A stretch of DNA of 64,000 nucleotides from assembly GCF_029960665.1 (NCBI RefSeq), contig NZ_JASBRB010000009.1:49054-113053 (forward strand). Direction: 5' to 3'. The translations under genes and the position numbers were made by a program. The first letter of the stretch is position 1. Every line of letters begins with the position of its first letter. Shown here piece by piece: positions 24,599 to 32,960 of the stretch. Below the pieces are notes generated by a model. That model was given only the letters and a program-made list of their open reading frames with translations. It was not told where the DNA came from and did not search any database. The stretch comes from Pseudarthrobacter sp. AL07. GTDB lineage: Bacteria > Actinomycetota > Actinomycetes > Actinomycetales > Micrococcaceae.

Positions 24599-26002
24599 AT
24601 GAACACCGCCAGCGCTCCTGAGGCCATGCAGCCGTCATCGGAACTCGCGGCCGGAACCCATGCCACCAGCAAGGGCCGGGTGCTCGCCTGGGCCGCCTGG
24701 GACTGGGGTTCGGCGGCCTTCAACGCAGTCATGACCACCTTCGTCTTCACCGTCTACCTCACCTCCAACGCCTTCGGCGGCGAAGACCAGGCTTCTGCCG
24801 TTCTTGGCAGTGCACTGGCCATTGCGGGGATCGCCATCGCGCTGCTTGCTCCGGTGACCGGGCAGCGCTCGGACAACGGAGGCCGCCGCAAGCTGTGGCT
24901 TGGGGTCAACACGGCCGCCGTGGCCATCCTGACGGGCCTGTGCTTCTTTGTCTTCCCTCGGCCGGAGTTCCTTCTGCTGGGCGTTTCTCTCATCGCGCTG
25001 GGGAATGTGTTTTTTGAGTTCGCCGGCGTCAACTACAACGCCATGTTGGCCCAGATCTCCACGCCGAAAAACATCGGCAAGGTTAGCGGATTCGGCTGGG
25101 GCATGGGCTACCTGGGCGGCATTGTGGCATTGCTGATTGTGCTGCAGCTCTTTGTGCAGCCGAGCTTCGACTGGTTCGGCGCCTCCACCGAGGACAGCCT
25201 GAACATCCGGCTGGTAGCTGTGTTCTCCGCCCTGTGGTTCTTCATCTTCGCCCTGCCGGTGCTGTTCGCTGTCCCTGAACTCCCGCGGCCGGAGCGGGCC
25301 CAACCCCTGGGACTCCTGGCCTCCTACCGCCTGCTGTTCCGGCGGATCAAGGCAATCTATGCCACCAGTCCGCACACCATCTATTTCCTCCTGGCCAGCG
25401 CCGTCTTCCGCGACGGCCTCGCGGCCGTGTTCACGTTCGGCGGCATCATCGCGGCCGGCACGTTCGGCTTCGAATTATCCGAAGTCATCTTCTTCGCCAT
25501 CTTTGGGAACGTGGTGGCGGCCGTGGGGGCGGTCATCGGCGGGTTCCTGGACGACCGGGTGGGGCCCAAGGCCGTCATTGTGGGTTCCCTCGTGGGGCTG
25601 CTGATCGCCGGGACCATGATCCTGGTCCTCGGCAACGGGGACTACATCTTCTTTGGCACGGCGTGGGCAGGCAGCACTACGTTCTGGGTCTTCGGACTGT
25701 TCCTGTGCCTGTTTGTGGGACCCGCCCAGTCCTCGTCGCGGGCATACCTGGCCCGGCTGGCACCCCACGGTGAGTCCGGCGAGCTGTTCGGCCTCTACGC
25801 CACCACCGGCCGCGCCGTCAGCTTCCTGGCTCCGGCGCTGTTCACCCTGTGCATCGTGCTGGCCACTCCTCTGGTGGCGCCCGGCGAGGCCCAGCGCTGG
25901 GGCATCCTCGGCATCATGGTGGTGCTGCTCGCCGGCCTGCTGGTTCTGCTCCCGGTGAAGTCGCCGGACAAGACCGCCATCGCCGTCGTCCCCGTCTCCT
26001 AG
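24599..26002 (+). CDS. MFS transporter, UMF1/Atg22-like family
   Basis: 467 residues, about 12 membrane segments. The start AWAAWDWGSAAFNAVMTTFVFTVYL is the UMF1 family signature, and the loop GQRSDNGGRRK is the MFS motif A equivalent. Central VNYNAMLAQISTPKNIGKVSGFGWGMGYLGG also fits the family, which includes yeast vacuolar amino-acid effluxer Atg22. Bacterial substrates are unknown. The ATG at 24599 is chosen; the frame upstream is open but lacks membrane sequence. Divergent from mnhA. Confidence 0.88.
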   Translation: MNTASAPEAMQPSSELAAGTHATSKGRVLAWAAWDWGSAAFNAVMTTFVFTVYLTSNAFGGEDQASAVLGSALAIAGIAIALLAPVTGQRSDNGGRRKLWLGVNTAAVAILTGLCFFVFPRPEFLLLGVSLIALGNVFFEFAGVNYNAMLAQISTPKNIGKVSGFGWGMGYLGGIVALLIVLQLFVQPSFDWFGASTEDSLNIRLVAVFSALWFFIFALPVLFAVPELPRPERAQPLGLLASYRLLFRRIKAIYATSPHTIYFLLASAVFRDGLAAVFTFGGIIAAGTFGFELSEVIFFAIFGNVVAAVGAVIGGFLDDRVGPKAVIVGSLVGLLIAGTMILVLGNGDYIFFGTAWAGSTTFWVFGLFLCLFVGPAQSSSRAYLARLAPHGESGELFGLYATTGRAVSFLAPALFTLCIVLATPLVAPGEAQRWGILGIMVVLLAGLLVLLPVKSPDKTAIAVVPVS

Positions 26003-26130
26003 CACCAACGGATACCTGGGCCCCGCTCCCTGGAAGCGCGAATGGGCGCGTAAAGAGCCCCCGGCCGCCTGCCCGAGCCGCCCTGCGCACACCCAACCGA
26101 AAACCGTTGGTGGAGACTAGGCTGAGTTGT

Positions 26131-26613
26131 ATGAACGTGGACGAGACTGACCTCCCCGGCCTGGGCCGTCGGAAGGACTTCATGACGGCTTCCGGCCGCC
26201 GCATCGGCGTGGTGGAGCTGCGGGAGGGCACGATGGAACTCATCGTTTCCACCTGGGACGATCCTGACACCTGCCAGGCGTCGATTCCCCTGACCGGGGA
26301 TGAGGCCGCCGCCCTGGGTAACCTCCTGGGCGGGCAGCACCTGGCCATGAAACTGAGTGAAGAGCACAAGGAGATTCCGGGCATCGTGACCCGTCAGTTC
26401 TCCATCGCTCCGGAATCGCCGTTCCAGAACCAGCCCATGGGAAAGGCCTGCATCCGCACCCGCTGCGGAGTCTCGATCGTGGCGATCATGCGTGAAGGAG
26501 AGGTGCTCCCGTCGCCGGGACCCGACGTCGTCCTTCACTCCGGTGACCTCCTGGTCGCAGTGGGAACGCAAGAAGGCCTCGATTCGGCGGCCGACATCCT
26601 GCGCAACGGCTGA
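26131..26613 (+). CDS. khtT: K+/H+ antiporter regulatory subunit, KhtT-like (TrkA-C domain)
   Basis: 160 residues, soluble. The N-terminal half (ETDLPGLGRRKDFMTASGRRIGVVELREG) is the KhtT-specific part and the C-terminal half is a TrkA-C (RCK_C) ligand domain (IRTRCGVSIVAIMREGEVLPSPGPDVVLHSGDLLVAVGT). KhtT gates the KhtU antiporter in response to c-di-AMP or ions in Bacillus. The antiporter gene begins five bases after its stop, so the two form an operon. Confidence 0.88.
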   Translation: MNVDETDLPGLGRRKDFMTASGRRIGVVELREGTMELIVSTWDDPDTCQASIPLTGDEAAALGNLLGGQHLAMKLSEEHKEIPGIVTRQFSIAPESPFQNQPMGKACIRTRCGVSIVAIMREGEVLPSPGPDVVLHSGDLLVAVGTQEGLDSAADILRNG

Positions 26614-26618
26614 GCGCC

Positions 26619-27800
26619 ATGGACCCGCTGGCCCTGACCCTCATTGAACTGGGGGCCGTTGTGTTCTGCCTTGGCCTCCTGGCCAGGCTGGCCGGACGGA
26701 TCGGAATGTCGCCCATCCCGCTCTACCTCGTTGGCGGACTCGCCTTCGGCGCAGGCGGCGTGGTCAAGCTCGAAGGCATGCAGGAATTCGCACATCTCTC
26801 CGGCGAAATCGGCGTGATCCTGCTGCTGCTTATGCTCGGTTTGGAATATACGGCTGCCGAGCTCTTCACCGGTCTGCGTAGGTCCTGGCAGGCCGGTGTT
26901 CTTGACCTGGTGCTGAATTTCATCCCGGGCGCGGGGCTGGCGCTGCTGCTTGGCTGGGGCCTGGTGGGCGCGATGGTCATGGGCGGTGTCACGTATATAT
27001 CGTCTTCCGGGATCGCGGCCAAGGTCATCACGGACCTGGGCCGGATCGGTAACCGCGAGACCCCCGTGGTGCTGTCCATCCTGGTGTTTGAGGACCTGGC
27101 CATGGCCGTGTACCTGCCGATCCTCACCGCAACCCTTGCCGGCGTCGGCTTCCTGGGCGGGCTCACTACCGTGGGAATCTCCTTGGCAGTGGTCACCGTG
27201 GTGTTGATGGTGGCGCTCCGCCACGGCCACCGGGTATCCCAGGCCGTGCACAGCGAAAATTCCGAAGTCTTCCTGCTCAATCTCCTCGGCGCTGCACTGC
27301 TGGTGGCTGGCGTAGCATCCGCCCTGCAGGTTTCGGCCGCAGTGGGCGCGTTTATGTTGGGCATCGCCATTTCGGGGGCCACCGCCCACAGCGCCACCCG
27401 GATCCTGGAACCGCTGCGGGATCTCTTTGCAGCCATCTTCTTTGTGGCCTTCGGGCTCAACACCGACCCGACCACCATCCCGCCGGTGTTCGGGTGGGCC
27501 CTGATCTTGGCTGTCATCACGGCCATCACCAAGATGGTCACAGGCATCTGGGCCGCCAAGCGGGCCGGCATTGCCCGCCCGGGGCGCTTCCGTGCCGGCG
27601 CCGCCCTGATTGCGCGCGGCGAGTTCTCCATCGTGATCGCCGGGCTGGCCGTGGCGTCAGGCGTGGTCCCGGACGAGCTGGCCGCCCTGGCAACCGCCTA
27701 CGTGCTGATCATGGCCATCCTTGGGCCGCTGGCAGCGCGCTATGTGGAGCCGGCGCTGAAGGCCTTCGGTGGATCCGTCCGGTTGTCCGCAAAGGCGTAG
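26619..27800 (+). CDS. khtU: K+/H+ antiporter KhtU (CPA2 family)
   Basis: 393 residues, about 12 membrane helices of the monovalent cation:proton antiporter-2 family. Typical segments are LEGMQEFAHLSGEIGVILLLLMLGLEYT, YISSSGIAAKVITDLGRIGNRETP and, near the end, ARPGRFRAGAALIARGEFSIVIAGLA. It lacks the C-terminal RCK domain found in KefB/KefC, consistent with a separate KhtT subunit upstream. Expected to expel K+ in exchange for H+. Confidence 0.9.
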   Translation: MDPLALTLIELGAVVFCLGLLARLAGRIGMSPIPLYLVGGLAFGAGGVVKLEGMQEFAHLSGEIGVILLLLMLGLEYTAAELFTGLRRSWQAGVLDLVLNFIPGAGLALLLGWGLVGAMVMGGVTYISSSGIAAKVITDLGRIGNRETPVVLSILVFEDLAMAVYLPILTATLAGVGFLGGLTTVGISLAVVTVVLMVALRHGHRVSQAVHSENSEVFLLNLLGAALLVAGVASALQVSAAVGAFMLGIAISGATAHSATRILEPLRDLFAAIFFVAFGLNTDPTTIPPVFGWALILAVITAITKMVTGIWAAKRAGIARPGRFRAGAALIARGEFSIVIAGLAVASGVVPDELAALATAYVLIMAILGPLAARYVEPALKAFGGSVRLSAKA

Positions 27801-27850
27801 GGCCGGGCTCAATCACGCATCCGGGGGATCTCACCCCTCGCTGAAGCGGC

Positions 27851-28426
27851 TCAGACCTCGGTGCGGTGGAAGTTCAGGTGGCTGCGGCTGGCTGTTGGCC
27901 CGCGCTGGCCCTGGTAGCGGTTGCCGTATTCGCCCGAGCCGTAGGGGAACTCAGCTGCAGAGGTCAGCCGGAAGAAACACAGCTGGCCGATCTTCATGCC
28001 GGGCCAGAGCTTGATGGGCAGCGTGGCCATGTTGGAGAGCTCCAGCGTGACGTGGCCGGAAAATCCCGGATCAATAAACCCTGCGGTGGAGTGGGTCAGC
28101 AGGCCCAGGCGGCCCAGCGAGGATTTGCCTTCCAGCCGCGCAGCAATATCGTCAGGCAGCGTGACAGTCTCGTAGGTGGAGCCCAGCACAAACTCGCCGG
28201 GGTGCAGGATGAACGGCTCTCCGCTCTCCACTTCCACCAGCCGGGTCAGCTCAGGCTGCTCTTCCGCTGGGTCGATATGCGCGTACTTGTGGTTGTCGAA
28301 GAGTCGGAAAAACCGGTCGATCCGGACATCCACGGACGACGGCTGGACCATCTCGGGATCGTACGGTTCGAGGACGATCCGTTGGGAGTTTAGTTCGGCA
28401 CGAATGTCGCGGTCAGAGATCAGCAC
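27851..28426 (-). CDS. dcd: dCTP deaminase
   Basis: 191 residues, the usual length. Contains the invariant active-site block [26 protein letters not shown] split here as [12 protein letters not shown] and [13 protein letters not shown], plus the [12 protein letters not shown] strand. Converts dCTP to dUTP (or directly to dUMP in bifunctional forms) for thymidylate synthesis. GTG start at 28426. Its promoter region is shared with the divergent secreted CAP protein. Confidence 0.95.
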   Translation of the reverse strand: MLISDRDIRAELNSQRIVLEPYDPEMVQPSSVDVRIDRFFRLFDNHKYAHIDPAEEQPELTRLVEVESGEPFILHPGEFVLGSTYETVTLPDDIAARLEGKSSLGRLGLLTHSTAGFIDPGFSGHVTLELSNMATLPIKLWPGMKIGQLCFFRLTSAAEFPYGSGEYGNRYQGQRGPTASRSHLNFHRTEV

Positions 28427-28564
28427 CGTCCCAAATTACTATGTGTTGTCCACAGCGCACACTTTTTCGTTGTTGCTGCCGCCTACTGGGGCTAATGTTG
28501 CCTCAGAATGACACCGCCGGATGGTCTCCCCGGTTGGTACAACTGAACTGATCTGGGGTTGGTT

Positions 28565-30283
28565 TTGAATAAATTTGCGGCGCCCGCCGTTGTGGCGATG
28601 CTATGTGCGCTCGCGCTGGTGTCCCCGGCCGCCGGCATGTATTCCGGCCCACCAGTGGATGGGCCGTCAGTCCAGGTGGGTGCCCTGGGGCCGCGCACGG
28701 TCACGTTGGGCCCGGCGGGAACAGCGGACGACGGCGGCGCACCCGACGTTGGGACCAGCACCGGTTCCCTACTCGCCCCAGCCGTGGAACCGGTGATCGC
28801 ACCGGCCTCGCCCGCCGGGGAAAGCATGTCAGGGACCGCAGCAGCGCCTCCGACGGCGACGGTGGCTGCCCCCGTGACCGCCGCTTCCGAAGCAATCGCG
28901 CCCGAGCCGCCCTCCATCCCACCGCTTTGGGCCCCTGACTCTGAACTGGCGGACAACAAAACCGCAGCGCCCGTCCCCCCGGTCCCCGCAACCGAGTCCC
29001 TCACCACCGGATCGCTTGGCACCGAGGCCCTGGTGCCGGACAGCAACACGGCCGCCATCCTCACGGTTTTCAACGAAATCAATAAGTACCGGGTGGCCAA
29101 TAGCCTGGCCCCGGTCAAGTACCACCCCACGGTCGCCGGCATGTCGCAGGAGTGGTCCGACAGCATCGCATCCCGCGAAGTCATTGAACACCGCGCCAGC
29201 TTCTGGACCGACCCCCGGGCCCTGAACCCCAACAACGGCGCGGGTGAGGTCATTGCCATCCGCACGGACCGGAACGCGGCACAGCTGGTGGAGTGGTGGA
29301 AAAACTCGCCAGGCCACAACGCCATGCTGCTAGACCCGCGCTTCAACGTCATGGGCGCCGGGATCTCCTACACGAACAGCCTGTACACCATCTGGGGCGT
29401 GGTGAACTTCTTCGGCTACACCACCCTGCCCGCCGGCACAGTCACCTCCCCCGGGGGCAGCTCCGGCGGAGGCGCTTTCCCCGTCCCGGCGCCCACCCTC
29501 TGCGATCCGGCCGTCAAACACATGCCGCCCACCCTGGACCTGACCAGCGCAGCCATCAACAGTGCAGCTGATCTGGTGACCATCAACGCCTCGGGCCAGC
29601 TGGTCAACCGCCCCTCCACCGGGAACAGGACCTTTGGTGCTGCCAAGATCATCGGCTCCGGATTCGGAACGGCCAAGGAAGTCTTCACCACGGACTGGGA
29701 CCGCGACGGCGCCTACGACCTCCTGACCCAGTGGAACGACGGCCGGCTGACGCTCCACCGGGGTATCGCCACCGGGGGGTTCCAATCCTCGTACACGCTG
29801 GGCACGAGCGGCTGGGAAACCATGACGCTGGCCGTGGGCGGCTGGTGTGCCAACAACCGGCTTCCCCAGCTGGTTGCCCTGGATCCCGCCGGCACCCTGT
29901 TCCTCTATCCGAACGTGGGCCTGGCCGACATGTCCACGCGCACCCAGATAGCCACCGGCGTATCGGCCAGGAAGCTCGCCATGGTGGACTTTGACGCCGA
30001 CGGTTTCCAGGATCTCCTGGCCATAAAGCCAGACGGCGGTGTGCTGCTTTACCGCGGAGCTGGCACTCCGGTGCCACGCGCCGAAGCCCGCCTTACCGTC
30101 ATCACCGGCTGGACCGATGTCACGGGAATCCGTCCGCTGCGAGACGTGACAGCCCTGAACTCCACGGGGGTGGCACTGCGCCGGGCCAATGACGTGGTGC
30201 AGTACTGGAACCTGAGCACCGGAACGCTGGCGTCGCCGTCGAACATCACCGGAAGCTGGGCGGGCCAGCGGCTGGCGCAGTAG
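28565..30283 (+). CDS. Secreted CAP/SCP-domain protein with FG-GAP-like C-terminal repeats
   Basis: About 572 residues. N-terminal signal peptide (NKFAAPAVVAMLCALALVSPAAG) with probable cleavage near residue 25, then a 130-residue Ala/Pro/Thr-rich linker. A CAP (SCP/PR-1) domain spans about residues 161-285, with EINKYRVANSLAPVKYHP, IEHRASF and GHNAMLLDPRF. The final 230 residues have repeats resembling FG-GAP/VCBS beta-propeller blades (TDWDRDGAYDLLTQW, VDFDADGFQDLLAI). Role probably extracellular, binding cell-wall or surface components; unproved. Start codons here are only TTG (28559 or 28565); I prefer 28565, which gives a compact MNKFAAP signal. A Gly/Ser hinge follows the CAP domain. 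Confidence 0.82.
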   Translation: MNKFAAPAVVAMLCALALVSPAAGMYSGPPVDGPSVQVGALGPRTVTLGPAGTADDGGAPDVGTSTGSLLAPAVEPVIAPASPAGESMSGTAAAPPTATVAAPVTAASEAIAPEPPSIPPLWAPDSELADNKTAAPVPPVPATESLTTGSLGTEALVPDSNTAAILTVFNEINKYRVANSLAPVKYHPTVAGMSQEWSDSIASREVIEHRASFWTDPRALNPNNGAGEVIAIRTDRNAAQLVEWWKNSPGHNAMLLDPRFNVMGAGISYTNSLYTIWGVVNFFGYTTLPAGTVTSPGGSSGGGAFPVPAPTLCDPAVKHMPPTLDLTSAAINSAADLVTINASGQLVNRPSTGNRTFGAAKIIGSGFGTAKEVFTTDWDRDGAYDLLTQWNDGRLTLHRGIATGGFQSSYTLGTSGWETMTLAVGGWCANNRLPQLVALDPAGTLFLYPNVGLADMSTRTQIATGVSARKLAMVDFDADGFQDLLAIKPDGGVLLYRGAGTPVPRAEARLTVITGWTDVTGIRPLRDVTALNSTGVALRRANDVVQYWNLSTGTLASPSNITGSWAGQRLAQ

Positions 30284-30286
30284 CCC

Positions 30287-30730
30287 TCAGGCCGCCGACC
30301 GCACTTCCAGGACATCCTTGAGCCGCGCGAGCTGGGACACTTCGGCCTTGATGGTGCGCTGGATGCCGGCGTTCATCAGGCCCAGGAGGCCCTTGGGCTG
30401 GTATTCGAGGGCGAACCTGACCCTGGTGCCGGCCGGCTCGGTGCTGAGGTAGTAGCCGCCGGAGTGCTGCGACGGGACGGAGACCACCTGGAACTGGATC
30501 TCGGCGCCCGGCCTGGCCTGCGTTATTTCGAAGTCGGCGGAGATGGTCCGGCCTGACCGGCCCGTGGTGGTCTGCCGGTAGACGGCGCCCTTGGTCCCGG
30601 CGGCGCCGGACACCAAGCTGATGCTGCGGATGCCCCTGCGCCATTGCGGAAGGTTCATGCCGTCCACCAGGAACGTGTACACACTCATTGCGTCGCACCG
30701 GATAAGCACCTCGTGCTCTGCAAATGCCAT
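30287..30730 (-). CDS. SRPBCC / polyketide-cyclase-like protein (paralogue 1)
   Basis: 147 residues of the SRPBCC (START-like) ligand-binding fold. The pattern VYTFLVDGMNLPQWRRGIRSISLV, then GTRVRFALEYQPKGLLGLM and a C-terminal amphipathic helix (AEVSQLARLKDVLEV), is typical. Its stop lies three bases from the convergent CAP-protein stop. A shorter paralogue sits 350 bp away across a tRNA-Gly. Ligand unknown. Confidence 0.8.
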   Translation of the reverse strand: MAFAEHEVLIRCDAMSVYTFLVDGMNLPQWRRGIRSISLVSGAAGTKGAVYRQTTTGRSGRTISADFEITQARPGAEIQFQVVSVPSQHSGGYYLSTEPAGTRVRFALEYQPKGLLGLMNAGIQRTIKAEVSQLARLKDVLEVRSAA

Positions 30731-30980
30731 GGGAGTCCTTAGTTAGCGGCGGTCAGTAGTAGCCCGCCCCACCCCCCATGACACAGCAGCTAACGGGTTC
30801 AGAGTAGCCACTCGGCCCGCCGGGGACCTAGCCAGCGGCGGCGCCGTTATTGAAGAGTTACTGGATGACGCGGCGGGTAGCGCCCATCCCGGCGGACACG
30901 CACGCGGTGCGTGGCCGCGGTGCGTACGCTGCATCGCATCTGCGCTAAGCTAAGTTCTGCCCCGCTCAAACCGGGGCGAT

Positions 30981-31054
30981 GCGGCTGTAGCTCAATGGTA
31001 GAGCGCTAGCTTCCCAAGCTTGATACGCGGGTCCGATTCCCGTCAGCCGCTCCA
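30981..31054 (+). tRNA. tRNA-Gly, anticodon CCC, with encoded CCA
   Basis: Acceptor stem GCGGCTG (30981-30987) pairs with CAGCCGC (31044-31050); D arm GCTC/GAGC; anticodon arm CTAGC-TTCCCAA-GCTTG with anticodon CCC at 31013-31015; T arm GCGGG/CCCGT around TCCGATT; discriminator T and CCA at 31052-31054. The fold is complete. Two oddities: a U-U mismatch at positions 28-42 and C instead of the near-universal U at position 55. It lies in the gap between two SRPBCC genes on the opposite strand. Confidence 0.93.
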
Positions 31055-31094
31055 CAGTCTTCGAATCATGGTTTTCGCCGCGCCGCAGCGAGTC

Positions 31095-31472
31095 CTAGCC
31101 GCGCCGGGCCTTCCTGATGTCCCGTTCCACGGCATTCTTCAGCGTCGCAAGCCTGGCCGCCTCCTGTTTCCGATAGGCGCCCTCCTTGACCCCGGAAAAC
31201 ATGCGCCCGATTCCCTTGGGAACGTACTGCGCAGTCACGGTCAGCCTTGTGCTGTCCGCCACGGGATACACCACGCACGAACAGGTGATGGTTTCCGTAC
31301 GGGTTTCGTGCGTTTCGGTCCAGGAACGGTCCGCCACCAGGTTGTCGACATGGAGCACCACGCCCTCCTGGCCGGTACCTGCCGAGCGGGCCTGGAGGTC
31401 CACGCAGAACGCATAGACCTCCGGCCGGCCACAGGGGACAAGGACCGTACTCTCAATCGTGATGGTTCCCAT
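31095..31472 (-). CDS. SRPBCC-family protein (paralogue 2)
   Basis: 125 residues, SRPBCC fold. ATG 31472 (MGTITIESTVLVPCGRPEVY) is chosen as it starts directly at the first strand; the frame is open further but with no conserved sequence. The C-terminal part, VPKGIGRMFSGVKEGAYRKQ plus LKNAVERDIRKA, resembles the equivalent helix of the SRPBCC protein at 30287-30730, suggesting duplication around the tRNA-Gly. Function unknown. Confidence 0.72.
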   Translation of the reverse strand: MGTITIESTVLVPCGRPEVYAFCVDLQARSAGTGQEGVVLHVDNLVADRSWTETHETRTETITCSCVVYPVADSTRLTVTAQYVPKGIGRMFSGVKEGAYRKQEAARLATLKNAVERDIRKARRG

Positions 31473-31671
31473 GATTCTGTTCCCGTACTTCCGCAGGCCT
31501 GCCCGGCACAGTGCCCAGAGCGCTATTTTCACACCGGGAACCCTCGGGCACAATGGCTGGCGCGCCTGCGGGTCTGTTCCAACTCTGTCCGCTTATTCTC
31601 CGGTGGCCGTTAGGCCCTGCCGTGTATCGTCAGAAGTCAGGAGCCTCTTCGGTTCCGCTACAGGAGCAATC

Positions 31672-31809
31672 ATGGCTGACAAGTCCCCGCGTCAAGCAGC
31701 ATCCAAAAAAGCCGGCAAGTCCATCAAGGAGAAGCGCGCCGACAAGCGGGCCGCCGGAGCCCCGGCCACCTCCCTGGACGTTACGTCCAAGGCCGCAAAA
31801 AAGAAGTGA
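31672..31809 (+). CDS. Small lysine-rich protein
   Basis: 45 residues, about one quarter Lys and rich in Ala and Ser (MADKSPRQAASKKAGKSIKE, ending TSKAAKKK). CAGGAG upstream of ATG 31672 is a good ribosome-binding site and the stop overlaps the GTG of the following dehydrogenase. Its composition suggests a disordered nucleic-acid-associated peptide, but no known domain is visible. I do not recognise a function. Confidence 0.65.
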   Translation: MADKSPRQAASKKAGKSIKEKRADKRAAGAPATSLDVTSKAAKKK

Positions 31810-32960
31810 GTGGCAAACAGAGCCACCTGACCCTCGGCGTCCTGGCCTCCACCCGGAAACAGGACGAACGCCGCGTCCCCATCCACCCCCTGCATTTCGA
31901 GCGGATCGCGCCGGAACTGCGCCAGCGCATCATCCTGGAGCAGGGCTACGGCGAGCGCTTCGGCGTCTCGGATGACCACCTCGGAACCCTGGTGGGCAAA
32001 ATGGCCACCAAGGAAGCGCTGCTGGCGGAGGCCGACGTCGTCCTCCTGCCCAAGCCGCAGCCGGAGGATCTCGCGGAACTGCGGGACGGCCAGATCCTCT
32101 GGGGCTGGCCGCACTGTGTCCAGGACCGTGCCATCACGCAGCTGGCCATCGACAAGAAGCTCACGCTGATTGCCTTCGAAGCGATGAACCACTGGGCGAG
32201 CGACGGCGGTTTCGGGCTTCACGTGTTCCACAAGAACAACGAGCTGGCCGGCTACTGCTCCGTACTTCATGCGCTCTCGCTCACCGGATCCACCGGGGAC
32301 TACGGCCGCCGCCTCAGTGCCGTGGTGATCGGCTTCGGCGCTACCGCCCGCGGCGCCGTGACCGCGCTGAATGCGCATGGCATCCATGACGTGCAGGTGC
32401 TGACCAACCGGGGAGTTGCGGCGGTTGGCGCCCCGATCCACTCGGTCAACATCGTCCAGTTTGATCACGACGACGAGGCCCCCTTCCTGAGCCAGGTCAT
32501 CACTGAGCGGGGTCGGGTTCCGCTGGCGCCGTTCCTGGCCGAAAGCGACATCGTGGTCAACTGCACGCTGCAGGACCCGAACAATCCGCTGACGTACTTG
32601 CGGGCTGAGGACCTCGCGGCGTTCAGCCCCGGCAGCCTGGTGGTCGACGTGTCGTGCGACGAGGGAATGGGCTTCAGCTGGGCGCGCTCCACCACATTCG
32701 CCGAACCGATGTTTACCATCGGCGACCACATCAACTACTACGCCGTGGACCACAGCCCGTCCTACCTCTGGAATTCCTCCAGTTGGGAGATCAGCCAGGC
32801 CCTGTTGCCGTTCCTTGAGACGGTCATCGGCGGCCCGGAGTCGTGGGACGGAAACGAAACCATTTCCCGCTCCATCGAGATCCGCGAGGGTGTGGTCCTC
32901 AACAAGGACGTGCTGGAGTTCCAGCGGCGGGAGCCGGAGTACCCGCACTACCCGGCCTAG
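31806..32960 (+). CDS. Alanine dehydrogenase / N5-(carboxyethyl)ornithine synthase-like enzyme
   Basis: 384 residues of the AlaDH/PNT superfamily. N-terminal KQDERRVPIHPLHFERI is the substrate-domain start; the Rossmann segment is RRLSAVVIGFGATARGAVTAL (GFGATARG corresponds to the GxGxxG loop). It differs from typical alanine dehydrogenases in this loop and in the C-terminal INYYAVDHSPSYLWNSSSW stretch, which resembles N5-(carboxyethyl)ornithine synthase-type members. It likely reduces an imine or oxidises an amino acid with NAD(P)H. GTG 31806 overlaps the small protein's stop. Substrate uncertain. Confidence 0.75.
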   Translation: MSGKQSHLTLGVLASTRKQDERRVPIHPLHFERIAPELRQRIILEQGYGERFGVSDDHLGTLVGKMATKEALLAEADVVLLPKPQPEDLAELRDGQILWGWPHCVQDRAITQLAIDKKLTLIAFEAMNHWASDGGFGLHVFHKNNELAGYCSVLHALSLTGSTGDYGRRLSAVVIGFGATARGAVTALNAHGIHDVQVLTNRGVAAVGAPIHSVNIVQFDHDDEAPFLSQVITERGRVPLAPFLAESDIVVNCTLQDPNNPLTYLRAEDLAAFSPGSLVVDVSCDEGMGFSWARSTTFAEPMFTIGDHINYYAVDHSPSYLWNSSSWEISQALLPFLETVIGGPESWDGNETISRSIEIREGVVLNKDVLEFQRREPEYPHYPA

